Positions 45,656 to 54,176 of a stretch of 64,000 nucleotides of DNA are shown here, one piece after another. The notes below the pieces were generated by a model. It made no database searches. It saw nothing but the letters and a program-made list of their open reading frames with translations, and was not told the DNA's origin. The DNA is from an uncultured Saprospiraceae bacterium. GTDB lineage: Bacteria > Bacteroidota > Bacteroidia > Chitinophagales > Saprospiraceae. The stretch lies in contig CALDUE010000011.1 of assembly GCA_937923485.1 (NCBI GenBank), positions 16,300 through 80,299 on the forward strand. Reading direction: 5' to 3'. Position 1 is the stretch's first letter. The number at the start of each line of letters is the position of its first letter. The position numbers and the translations under genes were made by a program.

Positions 45656-47617
45656 ATGATTTCAGCTGCATCCATTTACCTTCAATACGGTGATCGAGTC
45701 TTGTTCGATCGAGTCAACCTTGCCATAAAGCCAGGGGAAAAAATCGGCCTAGTAGGCCGTAATGGCGCTGGTAAATCCACCTTTGTCAAAATTATCGTCG
45801 GCGAGCTCAATCCAATGGAGGGTAACGTGACGATTCCAAATGAAGCGCGTGTAGCTTATCTTCATCAAGACCTTGACCCTCCGAAAGAAAGAACGGTACG
45901 TGAATTAGCCGAAAGTGCTTTTGACGATTTACGAAATATCGAGGATCGCTTGGCGAAGATTGAAGAGCAACTGAATACACGTACAGATTACGAGAGTGAT
46001 GCTTATGCGAAGTTGATCGAGAACATGTCGAGCTTACATGAGCGCATCCACATCATGGGTGGTGATCAGCAAGATGCTCAGATTGAGCAGGTCTTGCGCG
46101 GGCTGGGATTTGGGCCAAAGGAGTTTTCGCGAAAGCTGGGAACCTTCTCTGGTGGCTGGCAGATGCGTGCTGAGCTGGCCAAGATGCTACTCGGCAAACC
46201 AGACTATCTATTTTTGGATGAGCCTACCAACCACTTGGACATTGAAAGTATCCTTTGGTTGGAGAAATGGCTGATGCAATACGAAGGTGCGGTGATTACG
46301 ATTTCTCACGACAGAACGTTCTTGGACAACGTGACTAGGCGTACTGTAGAGATTGAAGGAGCGAAGCTTTATGACTATGCCTTCAGCTTTTCCGATTACG
46401 AATTGCAAAGAGCAGAACGTCGCGAAATCCTTGAAGCTTCAGCCAAGAATCAAGCGAAAATGATTGCTGAGCGTGAGCGTACCATTGCACGTTTTGCCGC
46501 GAAGGCGACGAAGACAAAGATGGCGCAGAGCATGCAGAAAAAGCTTGATCGCGTAGATCGCATTGAATTAGATCAATTGGACACTAGTGCGATGAAGCTA
46601 AGGTTTCCTGCACCACCTAGGTCTGGTGATATTGCGTTGGCTGGCAATAACCTTGCGAAGGCTTATGGCGAAAAGGAAGTCTTTGATAAGGTCGATTTTC
46701 AACTTCGTCGTGGAGAGCGTATAGCATTTGTTGGTCAGAACGGACAAGGAAAGACGACGCTTGCGAAAATTTTGATTGGTGAACTTGAACCAACTGGTGG
46801 AGAGGTTACGCCTGGTTATAATGTGGAGCTTGGATATTACGCCCAAGATCAGAGTGATCGTTTGGACGGTGACCTGACCTTACTTGAGACGCTTGAAGCT
46901 GTCAGTCCACCAGAGATGCGCACGCAGCTTCGAAATATATTAGGAACGATGATGTTCACCGGTGCCGATCATGACAAAAAAGTCAAGGTGTTAAGTGGTG
47001 GTGAGCGAGCGCGTTTGGCGATGGCGAGTCTATTGTTGCAGCCTAGTAATGTGCTGGTACTTGATGAGCCGACCAACCACTTGGATATGCGCTCCAAGGA
47101 TGTGTTAAAAGAAGCCGTTAAAGAGTATAAAGGAGCCTTGGTGGTCGTGAGTCACGATCGTGATTTCCTAGAAGGCTTAACAGACAATGTACTTGAATTT
47201 AGAGACGGTCGCGTGCAGACTCATATCGGTGATATTGAGGACTACCTCAAGAAGCGTGCGATGGAAGATATGCGTGCCGTAGAGCTACAGTCGAAAAAGA
47301 GTGTAGCTTCTGCGAAGGCTAAAAATGAGGCAGCTTCCGCCAAAACTGCAGGTCCTACTGCTACTGAAAAGGCAAAGCCTACCGTCAGTCAAGAAGAGTT
47401 AAAGGCATTGAATCGAGCGGTTCAAAATGCTGAGCGAAAGGTGGACAATCTTGAGAAGGAGAGTAGCAAGTTGGAGGCCTTACTCGCTGATGTTGATTAC
47501 TACCAGAAGCCTGAGGCGCAAGAGACGATAAAGCAGCATGCAAAGCTTCAGAAAGATTTAGAGCTGGCAATGGAAACTTGGGAGAAGGCTCAGGAGGCCT
47601 TGGATGCTGTTGGGTAG
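45656..47617 (+). CDS. ABC-F family ATPase, Uup/EttA-like
   Basis: ATG 45656 (653 residues) is preferred over TTG 45605, which lies upstream of the promoter element. Two nucleotide-binding domains without membrane segments: Walker A GRNGAGKST (about 34-42) and GQNGQGKTT, signature sequences LGTFSGGWQMRAELAKML and LSGGERARLAMASLL, and two DEPTNHLD Walker B boxes. The linker between domains and the C-terminal coiled-coil (NRAVQNAERKVDNLEKE) resemble Uup/YheS-type ribosome-associated or DNA-associated ABC-F proteins. It probably acts on translation; antibiotic resistance is not implied. Near copies of the dispersed repeat are at 46123 and 47333. Confidence 0.92.
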   Translation: MISAASIYLQYGDRVLFDRVNLAIKPGEKIGLVGRNGAGKSTFVKIIVGELNPMEGNVTIPNEARVAYLHQDLDPPKERTVRELAESAFDDLRNIEDRLAKIEEQLNTRTDYESDAYAKLIENMSSLHERIHIMGGDQQDAQIEQVLRGLGFGPKEFSRKLGTFSGGWQMRAELAKMLLGKPDYLFLDEPTNHLDIESILWLEKWLMQYEGAVITISHDRTFLDNVTRRTVEIEGAKLYDYAFSFSDYELQRAERREILEASAKNQAKMIAERERTIARFAAKATKTKMAQSMQKKLDRVDRIELDQLDTSAMKLRFPAPPRSGDIALAGNNLAKAYGEKEVFDKVDFQLRRGERIAFVGQNGQGKTTLAKILIGELEPTGGEVTPGYNVELGYYAQDQSDRLDGDLTLLETLEAVSPPEMRTQLRNILGTMMFTGADHDKKVKVLSGGERARLAMASLLLQPSNVLVLDEPTNHLDMRSKDVLKEAVKEYKGALVVVSHDRDFLEGLTDNVLEFRDGRVQTHIGDIEDYLKKRAMEDMRAVELQSKKSVASAKAKNEAASAKTAGPTATEKAKPTVSQEELKALNRAVQNAERKVDNLEKESSKLEALLADVDYYQKPEAQETIKQHAKLQKDLELAMETWEKAQEALDAVG

Positions 47618-47626
47618 GAGCTTGAT

Positions 47627-47953
47627 TTATGCGGCGCTCGCGAATCTATTGTTCGTTCTCGTTTTATGCAGGAGTTGAACTAGCCATCTTGGTTGATTTT
47701 CTGGTAACGATTCATAGGTGCAATTCATGCCATAACTATCGCATCTTACGAGGCCTGCAATTCTGAGAATTTTCAGGTGCTGACTAAATGTTGAATCGGC
47801 CAGAGGGTGATCTTCCATTATTACACAGACTTCAAGCGGTCCATCTGCGAGTTGATTCAAGATGAAAATCCGTGCTGGATGTGATACTGCTTTTGCGATC
47901 TGCGCTGCTTTTCGTTGTACTTTACCGTAGAGTGTTGCTTTGCTAATGGCCAT
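47627..47953 (-). CDS. ArsR-family transcriptional regulator
   Basis: A 108-residue winged-helix protein (AVSHPARIFILNQLADGPLEVCVIMEDHPLADSTFSQHLKILRIAGLV), in which DSTFSQHLKILR is the recognition helix. The classical metal ELCVCD box is not intact (PLEVCVIMED retains one Cys), so the signal may not be arsenic. It is convergent with the ABC-F gene (9-base gap) and divergent from dapB across a region holding two CGTAGAAATACG palindromes. Confidence 0.85.
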   Translation of the reverse strand: MAISKATLYGKVQRKAAQIAKAVSHPARIFILNQLADGPLEVCVIMEDHPLADSTFSQHLKILRIAGLVRCDSYGMNCTYESLPENQPRWLVQLLHKTRTNNRFASAA

Positions 47954-48036
47954 GATGCTGGGGTTTGTTTTATGTAAGACTGACCAGAAAGCTGAATTCC
48001 ACGTTTTTGTTTGAAAAAGTTTTCTCGAGTGTAAAA

Positions 48037-48097
48037 CGTAGAAATACGAATGAGCGGATATTCAGTAGTTCAAAACGTAAATCGTAGAAATACGAAT
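48037..48097. promoter_or_regulatory. duplicated palindromic site between arsR and dapB
   Basis: CGTAGAAATACGAAT occurs at 48037-48051 and again at 48083-48097, exactly 46 bases apart. Its core CGTA-GAAA-TACG is a perfect inverted repeat. The location between a divergent regulator and dapB suggests paired operators, perhaps for the ArsR protein, but this is inference. Confidence 0.45.
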
Positions 48098-48139
48098 TAC
48101 CCTCACACTCGCTATTTCCAAATTCCCCATCTTCACCCC

Positions 48140-48862
48140 ATGGCAAATATCCTCCTACTTGGCTACGGACGTATGGGCAAACTCATCGAAAAAGCAGCAG
48201 TCGCGCGCGGGCATCAAATCGTCGGAAAGGTATCTGCTTCAACGCCGCTAACTGAGGAAATGCTGCACCAAGCAGATGTCGCCATTGATTTTAGCTTGCC
48301 CAATATCGCAGAAGGTTTAGTGACCAAAGCCATTAATGCCCAAGTTCCAGTGGCAAGCGGCACAACAGGGTGGAGTAGTGCTAGCCTACAAACTCAAGTC
48401 GAAGAAACGAAACGCACCGCCTTTATCCACGCGACCAACATGAGCATTGGCGTAAATGTCGTCTTTGCAGCCAACCAATTGATCGCAAAACTTCTCGGAC
48501 CGACCAAGCAATACACCTCCTCCATCGCAGAGACTCACCACATCCATAAGGTGGACGCTCCAAGCGGAACAGCTGTTACCCTTGCCGAAGGAATACTCTC
48601 CGGTATGACTCATTACGCAGACTGGACCCTGGACTCCGAAGGAGACAAGCCAACCGCTAAGCAATTACCAATCTCGGCTTATCGCGAAGGTGAAGTATTT
48701 GGTGACCACGAAATCCATTTTGAAAGCGAAGTCGATCAAATAATCTTATCCCATCACGCAAAATCTCGCCAAGGATTTGCCATTGGCGCAGTACTCGCCG
48801 CAGAGTTTCTGATTGATAAAAAAGGTGTCTTCACAATGGCAAACGTACTTGGTCTAGACTAG
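48140..48862 (+). CDS. dapB: 4-hydroxy-tetrahydrodipicolinate reductase
   Basis: ATG 48140 (240 residues) begins MANILLLGYGRMGKLI, the Rossmann NAD(P)-binding GxGxxG; the ORF extension upstream is non-homologous and crosses the palindromes. Catalytic HHIHKVDAPSGTAVTLAE, with the His pair and Lys, and VASGTTGW match DapB. It makes tetrahydrodipicolinate for lysine and diaminopimelate (peptidoglycan). Length is normal. The next gene starts 13 bases later. Confidence 0.96.
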   Translation: MANILLLGYGRMGKLIEKAAVARGHQIVGKVSASTPLTEEMLHQADVAIDFSLPNIAEGLVTKAINAQVPVASGTTGWSSASLQTQVEETKRTAFIHATNMSIGVNVVFAANQLIAKLLGPTKQYTSSIAETHHIHKVDAPSGTAVTLAEGILSGMTHYADWTLDSEGDKPTAKQLPISAYREGEVFGDHEIHFESEVDQIILSHHAKSRQGFAIGAVLAAEFLIDKKGVFTMANVLGLD

Positions 48863-48875
48863 CTACCTTGGTGCC

Positions 48876-49964
48876 GTGAAGCTTACGCTAAAACTCTTGG
48901 GCATACTAGCCTTTATCGTTATCGCCTACGTCGTAACCGTATTGGCACGAGGAACAGCTGTCGACTGGCAACCTGAAGGAATCAGACCTGTCACTACCTA
49001 TCCGCTTCATGCTCAGCCAGACACGATACGTGATAGTATCCTCAATTTTGTGACCTGGAATATTGGCTACGGCGGCCTAGGGTCTGACGCAGATTTCTTC
49101 ATCGATGCGGGAGGTTTTTATGTGAGCCACGGGAAGATGGTGCACAGCCCAGAAGATCATGTAGAGCGCTACATGCGCGGCATCAAGCAACAACTTGCAT
49201 CACTGAAAACAGAGTTCGTCCTTCTCCAAGAAGTGGATAGCATGAGTGCGCGGAGTTATCACCGCATGCAGCTCGATGAGCTCAGAGGAGTTAAAGATGG
49301 GTTCAACGTATCATTCGCGCCAAATTACATCAATGAGCGTGTCCCTGTACCGGTCTTCGAGCCATGGGACGTATATGGCGACGTCTACAGCGGACTTGCT
49401 ACTTTCAGCAGCTTCCAACCCTTAGCGGGTTCAGAACGGCACCAACTTCCAGGCGAATTTCCTTGGCCAGATAATATTTTCCAGCTCGATCGTTGTTTGC
49501 TTGTAGAGCGCTATCCATTGGAAGACGGTCGCACGCTGACAGTCGTCAACCTTCACCTGAGTGCATATGACAATGGAGACCTCAAAAAGGCCCAAATGGG
49601 TTACCTCCGCGAATTTCTCAAGGAAGAATATGCAAAAGGACACCTTGTAGTTGTCGGTGGCGATTGGAACCTTACGCCACCTAACTTTCCTTACGATCGA
49701 TTTATCTCTGATCCTGAAAAGGAGTTTACGCAAGATGCTGCCCCAGAATTTTTCCCCGAAGAAGGCTGGACTTGGATATACGATGCACGTACGCCGAGTA
49801 ATCGAAAAATTAACGATCCTTATGTCCGCGATTCTAGTTTCGTGACGATTATCGATTACTTTTTAATAAGCCCAGGATTACAAGCCGTTACCTCACGAGG
49901 AATTCAGCAAGATTTCCAGTTTAGCGATCACCAACCGGTCTGGATGGAAGTGGAGATAGAATAA
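48876..49964 (+). CDS. membrane-anchored endonuclease/exonuclease/phosphatase-family protein
   Basis: GTG start at 48876. One N-terminal transmembrane helix (about 5-24) is followed by an extracytoplasmic EEP domain of about 330 residues: FVTWNIGYGG (first metal-binding Asn), LLQEVDS (metal Glu), VVNLHLSAYD, GGDWNLTP and the terminal FSDHQPVW His. The fold serves nucleases, sphingomyelinases and inositol phosphatases. Location outside the cytoplasm suggests a phosphodiester or lipid substrate, not identified. It lies 13 bases after dapB. Region 49965-50290 downstream is AT-rich with no convincing gene. Confidence 0.87.
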   Translation: MKLTLKLLGILAFIVIAYVVTVLARGTAVDWQPEGIRPVTTYPLHAQPDTIRDSILNFVTWNIGYGGLGSDADFFIDAGGFYVSHGKMVHSPEDHVERYMRGIKQQLASLKTEFVLLQEVDSMSARSYHRMQLDELRGVKDGFNVSFAPNYINERVPVPVFEPWDVYGDVYSGLATFSSFQPLAGSERHQLPGEFPWPDNIFQLDRCLLVERYPLEDGRTLTVVNLHLSAYDNGDLKKAQMGYLREFLKEEYAKGHLVVVGGDWNLTPPNFPYDRFISDPEKEFTQDAAPEFFPEEGWTWIYDARTPSNRKINDPYVRDSSFVTIIDYFLISPGLQAVTSRGIQQDFQFSDHQPVWMEVEIE

Positions 49965-50290
49965 GAAACCAGAGATTAGAATTGTGCAACCACATATAAA
50001 ATCAGCATAAGCACTGTTCCAATTCCACAACTAAATATCCAGTCTTAAAAAATAATTTCAGCTTTTTTAGCAAGTCTGTTATTTCATTCCTTGCACATGC
50101 TTTAGCTTCTTTTGAGTATGAAAGCCACGGCAAGGATAGCTGAGAATGGGCTTTAAGTACACCTATCTTTTAAGCTTGAACGTCAAGAAAAAGCTTATAG
50201 ATCACCTCGCTAATAGTGCAGTCACTCCCGTGATAAAAAGTAAGGCCACAACAATGTAAAATACATTAAAAAGCAAGCTGAAGAAGTATT
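49965..50290. other. AT-rich gap between the EEP-family gene and tRNA-Arg, no gene seen
   Basis: A 326-base stretch with many stop codons in all frames. The only hint of coding is a hydrophobic minus-strand frame of about 24 codons (ending near 50213) without a good start. No repeat, hairpin with a T-run, or non-coding RNA pattern was recognised. Confidence 0.4.
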
Positions 50291-50364
50291 AGTAGCCGCG
50301 GTGGGAATCGAACCCGCATTTACCCTTTAGGAGAGGGTTGTTCTATCCGTTGAACTACGCAGCC
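50291..50364 (-). tRNA. tRNA-Arg (anticodon CCT)
   Basis: The minus strand folds as a cloverleaf: acceptor GGCTGCG with CGCGGCT (G1-U72 wobble) and discriminator A, D-arm GTTCAACGGATAGAAC, anticodon stem ACCCT/AGGGT around CTCCTAA (anticodon CCT), T-loop TTCGAAT. The T stem has one C-A mismatch (GCGGG/CCCAC). CCA is not encoded. It reads AGG codons. It stands downstream of the suf operon, in the same direction. Confidence 0.92.
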
Positions 50365-50403
50365 AGAAGTGCGAATGTAACTTTTACATTCAATAGTATG
50401 CAT

Positions 50404-50865
50404 CTACGAATCCTCCAGCACCTTCCCCTTCAGCAACAACGTACTGTCCTCCTCACTACCAATCAAATCAGCTAGACTGACATTGGCCAGGAGTTCATCT
50501 ACATTGAATTGTACCATCCGCCAGAGCGAACGTACAGAGCAGTCCACTGAATTGGTGCATAGCTTTTCACCTGGTGAATGGCTTGCACAAAAACTCGCGT
50601 CAAACAAACGACCGCCCAACGCTTCAAGGACTTTACCAATGTTTATCTCTTCTGGTTTTCGCGTAAGCATGTAGCCGCCCTGATTGCCTCTCGTGCTTTC
50701 CACAAAGCCACCTTGCCTGAGTAAACGCAAGACCTTGCCCGCATGGCTCATGCTAATGTTCTCCAACTCCGCAAGTGAAGCAGTAGTCAAACCTTCCTCC
50801 TTTCCCGCACGCGCGATGCGTAGCAGAATCCGGATTCCATATTCGTCTAAAGCACTCAGTTTCAT
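50404..50865 (-). CDS. Rrf2-family regulator of the suf operon, IscR/SufR-like
   Basis: A 153-residue Rrf2 winged-helix protein: recognition region NISMSHAGKVLRLLRQGGFV, wing RGNQGGYML. Three cysteines at 93, 103 and 109 (SFCASHSPGEKLCTNSVDC) are close to the IscR Fe-S ligand positions, so it probably binds a cluster and represses or tunes Fe-S assembly genes. It is the last gene of the suf operon, 2 bases after the DUF59 gene, consistent with autoregulation. A near copy of the dispersed repeat is at 50655. Confidence 0.93.
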   Translation of the reverse strand: MKLSALDEYGIRILLRIARAGKEEGLTTASLAELENISMSHAGKVLRLLRQGGFVESTRGNQGGYMLTRKPEEINIGKVLEALGGRLFDASFCASHSPGEKLCTNSVDCSVRSLWRMVQFNVDELLANVSLADLIGSEEDSTLLLKGKVLEDS

Positions 50866-50867
50866 CG

Positions 50868-51179
50868 TTAAAACATGTCTAGTTCAAGCTTCGCTTCTTC
50901 ACTCATGCGCTCTTTGGTCCACATAGGATCGTACACCAGCGACAGGTCAACATCTGTAACACCGTCAACGGCAGCTACTTTCTCTTGGACTTCCATCGGC
51001 ATCGAACCGGCGACAGGACACATCGGACTGGTTAAAGTCATTATGATCTTCACCGCGCCGTTGTCATCAATCTCAACGCCATAGATTAATCCTAGCTCCC
51101 ATACATCAACTGGAATCTCAGGATCAAATACGGTTTTGATCTGCGCTTTAATCGCCTCTTGCATCGCTTCCTTATCCAT
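50868..51179 (-). CDS. DUF59/MIP18-family Fe-S assembly protein, SufT-like
   Basis: A 103-residue protein from ATG 51179; in-frame ATGs at 51191 and 51218 are alternatives that overlap sufE more. The core (TVFDPEIPVDVWELGLIYGVEI, SPMCPVAGSMPMEV with the conserved Cys, SLVYDPMWTKERMSE) is the MIP18 domain common in suf operons. It assists maturation or delivery of Fe-S clusters. It overlaps the end of sufE by 8 bases. Confidence 0.9.
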   Translation of the reverse strand: MDKEAMQEAIKAQIKTVFDPEIPVDVWELGLIYGVEIDDNGAVKIIMTLTSPMCPVAGSMPMEVQEKVAAVDGVTDVDLSLVYDPMWTKERMSEEAKLELDMF

Positions 51180-51609
51180 TCGCTTGGGCATTTTGTTGGG
51201 CTGCTTGTGCAATTCCATAAAGCTTCATCTGCTTCACCATCGAGCGAAGTCCGTTCGATCGGGTAGGAGAGAGGTGCTCATGCAAGCCAATCTTTTCAAT
51301 AAAGCTCAATTCTGTGTTGGCGATTTCCGCGGCTGGCTGATCATCCAATACACGGACCATCAAACTGATCAGGCCTTTCGTGATAATCGCATCTGAGTCG
51401 GCTGTAAACCTCAGCTTGTCTCCTTCTGGAGCAGCATGTAACCACACCTGACTTTGACATCCGCGGATTTTGTGATCCTCGTCTTTGTAGGCAGCATCAA
51501 TGAGAGGAAGGTCTTTGCCGAGCTCAATGATGTGCTCATACTTGTCCATCCAATCATCGAACATTTCGAACTCGTCGATAATCTCGGCTTGTCGCTCTGC
51601 TATAGTCAT
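51172..51609 (-). CDS. sufE: SufE cysteine desulfurase activator
   Basis: A 145-residue SufE-fold protein. The sulfur-accepting Cys51 lies in HKIRGCQSQVWL, the family signature, preceded by ELGKDLPLID. It takes persulfide sulfur from SufS and passes it to the SufBCD scaffold. It overlaps sufS by 4 bases. Confidence 0.95.
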   Translation of the reverse strand: MTIAERQAEIIDEFEMFDDWMDKYEHIIELGKDLPLIDAAYKDEDHKIRGCQSQVWLHAAPEGDKLRFTADSDAIITKGLISLMVRVLDDQPAAEIANTELSFIEKIGLHEHLSPTRSNGLRSMVKQMKLYGIAQAAQQNAQANG

Positions 51610-52841
51610 GACAACATCTTTACCGCTCTAGTGGTGGCAGCCACAAGGCGATCCACATCTTCGCGTGTATTGTAAAATGCAAAGCTCGCACGCACCGTTC
51701 CAGGAATACCAAAACGCTCCATGAGGGGCTGACAGCAATGGTGTCCTGTTCTTACGGCAACCCCTTGTTTGTCAAGCAAAGTCCCGAGATCATAAGGGTG
51801 CATGCCTTCGACAAGAAAGCTGAGTACACTGTGCTTTTCTGGTGCTGTACCGATGACTTTCAGTCCTTCGATTTTAGTCATTTCTCCGGTTGCATAAGCA
51901 AGCAGCTCGGCCTCATACTGCTCAATAGCATCAAGATCGAGGCTAGTCATGTAGTCAGCTGCTGAAGCAAGACCGATAGCTCCTGCCATGTTCGGCGTTC
52001 CAGCTTCAAATTTGAAAGGAATAACATTATAGGTCGTCCCTTCAAAACTCACCTTATCGATCATTTCACCCCCACCGTGATACGGCGGCATGCTCTCAAG
52101 CAATTCTCGCTTACCCCACAAAATGCCCTGACCTGTAGGTCCGCACATTTTATGTCCGCTAAAGGTGTAGAAATCACAACCAATCGCTTGCACATCAACC
52201 TTGCCATGCGGTGTTGCTTGTGCGCCATCAATTAGCACGACTGCACCCACTTCATGAGCCATGTTACAGATGTCTACGACCGGGTTGACCGTGCCAAGCG
52301 CATTGCTCACATGAACTACGCTTACAAACACTGTCCGCTCATTTAAGAGTTCCTTGTAAGCAACCATGTCGAGTTCGCCATTGTCGAGTACTGGAATGAC
52401 TTTCAAGATCGCTCCCGAACGCTCACAGAGCATTTGCCAAGGCACAATGTTGCTATGATGCTCCATGTGACTGACGATGATTTCATCGCCGGTCTTAAAC
52501 CGTTGGCCGTAGGTAGAAGCGATCAAATTGATTCCTTCTGTACAACCACGAACCCAAATCACCTCATGCTCATCGGGTGCATTGATGTAGGCAGCCATCG
52601 TCTTCCGAGCAGCTTCAAACGCATCAGTCGCGCGTTGTGAAAGCGCATATACCCCGCGGTGTACGTTGGCATTGTCGTTTTCGTAATACTGCTCAATTGC
52701 ATCAAGAACTTGCTGCGGTTTCTGGGAACTAGCAGCTGAGTCTAAAAACACCAAAGGCTTGCCGTTCATCTCTGTTTGGAGAAGCGGAAAGTCAGCGCGA
52801 ATTCGCTCAATTGGAAAAGTCTTGGCTGCTGTGTTTTGCAT
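51606..52841 (-). CDS. sufS: SufS cysteine desulfurase
   Basis: A 411-residue group II PLP-dependent desulfurase. HMEHHSNIVPWQ, the PLP Lys231 in SGHKMCGPTG, the active-site Cys region RTGHHCCQPLMERFG and the N-terminal FPLLQTEMNGKPLVFLDSAASSQKP match SufS. It removes sulfur from cysteine as a persulfide. It lies 2 bases after sufD. Confidence 0.97.
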   Translation of the reverse strand: MQNTAAKTFPIERIRADFPLLQTEMNGKPLVFLDSAASSQKPQQVLDAIEQYYENDNANVHRGVYALSQRATDAFEAARKTMAAYINAPDEHEVIWVRGCTEGINLIASTYGQRFKTGDEIIVSHMEHHSNIVPWQMLCERSGAILKVIPVLDNGELDMVAYKELLNERTVFVSVVHVSNALGTVNPVVDICNMAHEVGAVVLIDGAQATPHGKVDVQAIGCDFYTFSGHKMCGPTGQGILWGKRELLESMPPYHGGGEMIDKVSFEGTTYNVIPFKFEAGTPNMAGAIGLASAADYMTSLDLDAIEQYEAELLAYATGEMTKIEGLKVIGTAPEKHSVLSFLVEGMHPYDLGTLLDKQGVAVRTGHHCCQPLMERFGIPGTVRASFAFYNTREDVDRLVAATTRAVKMLS

Positions 52842-52843
52842 AC

Positions 52844-54166
52844 TTACGCTTCGTTAAACTTGGCCATCAACAAATGCTCTACATATGCTCGGACAGCCTC
52901 AGAATTAATCCGATCAAGCACTTCTAAGAGGAATCCACGTTGCAACATCCCCAAGGCAGTACCGCGGTCAATTCCACGAGCCATCAAGTAGAAGAGTGGA
53001 GCTTCGTCCATCTGTCCAATCGTAGCACCGTGCGAACATTTCACATCGTCTGCGAAAATCTCAAGTTGAGGTTTTGCATTCGCCTCTGCTTTTGTTCCAA
53101 TGACGAGGTTGTCATTTTGCTGGTAGGCATTGGTTTTTTGCGCATCTGGACGTACCATCACCTTACCATTAAAGGAAGTGACTGCGCTATCCATCACGAT
53201 ACCTTTGTAGATCTCGTTACTCTCACCGTGCGGGAAAGCGTGATCCAAGAAGGTTTGGTTGTCAATGCGTTGACGGCCTCTCGCAAAAAAGAGTCCTGCC
53301 ATGTGCGTTTCAAGGCCTGCTCCTTTATGGTTGATGTCGAGGTTGTTGCGCACTTGCGCTCCACCAAGATCAACGCGGGTGTGGTCGATATAACCTCCAC
53401 CTGCTTGGTCGAAGTTGGCGTTTGAAACGTGGTAATCTTCGCGGCCTTCGTTCTGAATGCTGCGATATTCCAAACGACCTTGCGCATCTACAGATCCACG
53501 AATCACATGATTGCGGAAGATTGGCGCTCCTTCTCCGAGCGTTTCGAAAGTCTCATCGACTGTCAATTCTGCTCCTTGGGGAAGACGGACGAAGACCTGA
53601 CTATTTACAAATCGCTTGTCTGCATTACGCGTCGCAAAGTGTATGATGTGAACGGGCTTACCCAACTTCTCATTCTTTCCTATGGTGAGGAAAAGACTGG
53701 TTTTGGCGAAAGCTGCATTCAAATTTGTGAACGCATTATCATCAGCGGCAAAAGATGTTAGGCGCTCTGCAATCCAAGCTCCATGCGTCGCATCGTCCAG
53801 CAATTCTTCGGTGTTTCCAACTACAAGTCCAGGAATCGTATCGCTGAGTTCAGGTTGAAATTCTCCATCGATCGTTACGAGTACAAATCCCGTAAAATCT
53901 GGTATTTCGAAAGTAGTACGAACTACTTGAGGAGCATCAGTCTTCTGCAATGACCAATTCTCGTTGAGTGCTCGTGTAAAATCACTGTAGCGCCAATCTT
54001 CATCTCTCCTCGTAGGAAATGAAGTCTGGGCGAGTTTGTCTATCGCGTTTTGGCGAAAGCTGACAAGTTGTGAGGGGCCTTGTTGAAGGTCTGGCCTTTC
54101 GGCAAAACCATCTACCCAACGTTGGTTGTCAGTCACGGCGGCAGTTGTCACGGTGAGGGTATCCAT
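52844..54166 (-). CDS. sufD: SufD, Fe-S scaffold complex subunit
   Basis: A 440-residue member of the SufB/SufD family: RVDLGGAQVRNNLDINHKGAG, HMAGLFFARGRQRIDNQTFLDHAFPHGESNEIYKGIVMD, and CSHGATIGQMDEAPLFYLMARGI with the conserved Cys and His. It forms SufBC2D, which assembles clusters. Its N-terminal 50 codons hold two repeat copies only 48 bases apart (54047 main form, 54095 swapped form), and another is at 53700. Confidence 0.96.
   Translation of the reverse strand: MDTLTVTTAAVTDNQRWVDGFAERPDLQQGPSQLVSFRQNAIDKLAQTSFPTRRDEDWRYSDFTRALNENWSLQKTDAPQVVRTTFEIPDFTGFVLVTIDGEFQPELSDTIPGLVVGNTEELLDDATHGAWIAERLTSFAADDNAFTNLNAAFAKTSLFLTIGKNEKLGKPVHIIHFATRNADKRFVNSQVFVRLPQGAELTVDETFETLGEGAPIFRNHVIRGSVDAQGRLEYRSIQNEGREDYHVSNANFDQAGGGYIDHTRVDLGGAQVRNNLDINHKGAGLETHMAGLFFARGRQRIDNQTFLDHAFPHGESNEIYKGIVMDSAVTSFNGKVMVRPDAQKTNAYQQNDNLVIGTKAEANAKPQLEIFADDVKCSHGATIGQMDEAPLFYLMARGIDRGTALGMLQRGFLLEVLDRINSEAVRAYVEHLLMAKFNEA
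53700..53713 (+). repeat. dispersed 14-mer GTTTTGGCGAAAGC, exact copy
   Basis: Exact copy in sufD, read on the coding strand as A-F-A-K-T. Confidence 0.9.
54047..54060 (+). repeat. dispersed 14-mer GTTTTGGCGAAAGC, exact copy
   Basis: Exact copy near the sufD start, read on the coding strand as F-R-Q-N. Confidence 0.9.
54095..54108 (-). repeat. swapped-pair form GTTTTGCCGAAAGG of the dispersed repeat
   Basis: In sufD, read as G-F-A-E-R, 48 bases from a main-form copy in the opposite orientation. Confidence 0.8.
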
Positions 54167-54176
54167 TTTGGGTGAT

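Noticed and set aside
50150..50290. A short hydrophobic minus-strand frame next to tRNA-Arg, considered as a small membrane protein or integrated-element remnant
   Set aside because: About 24 codons, no good start codon, and no integrase or direct repeat of the tRNA end nearby.
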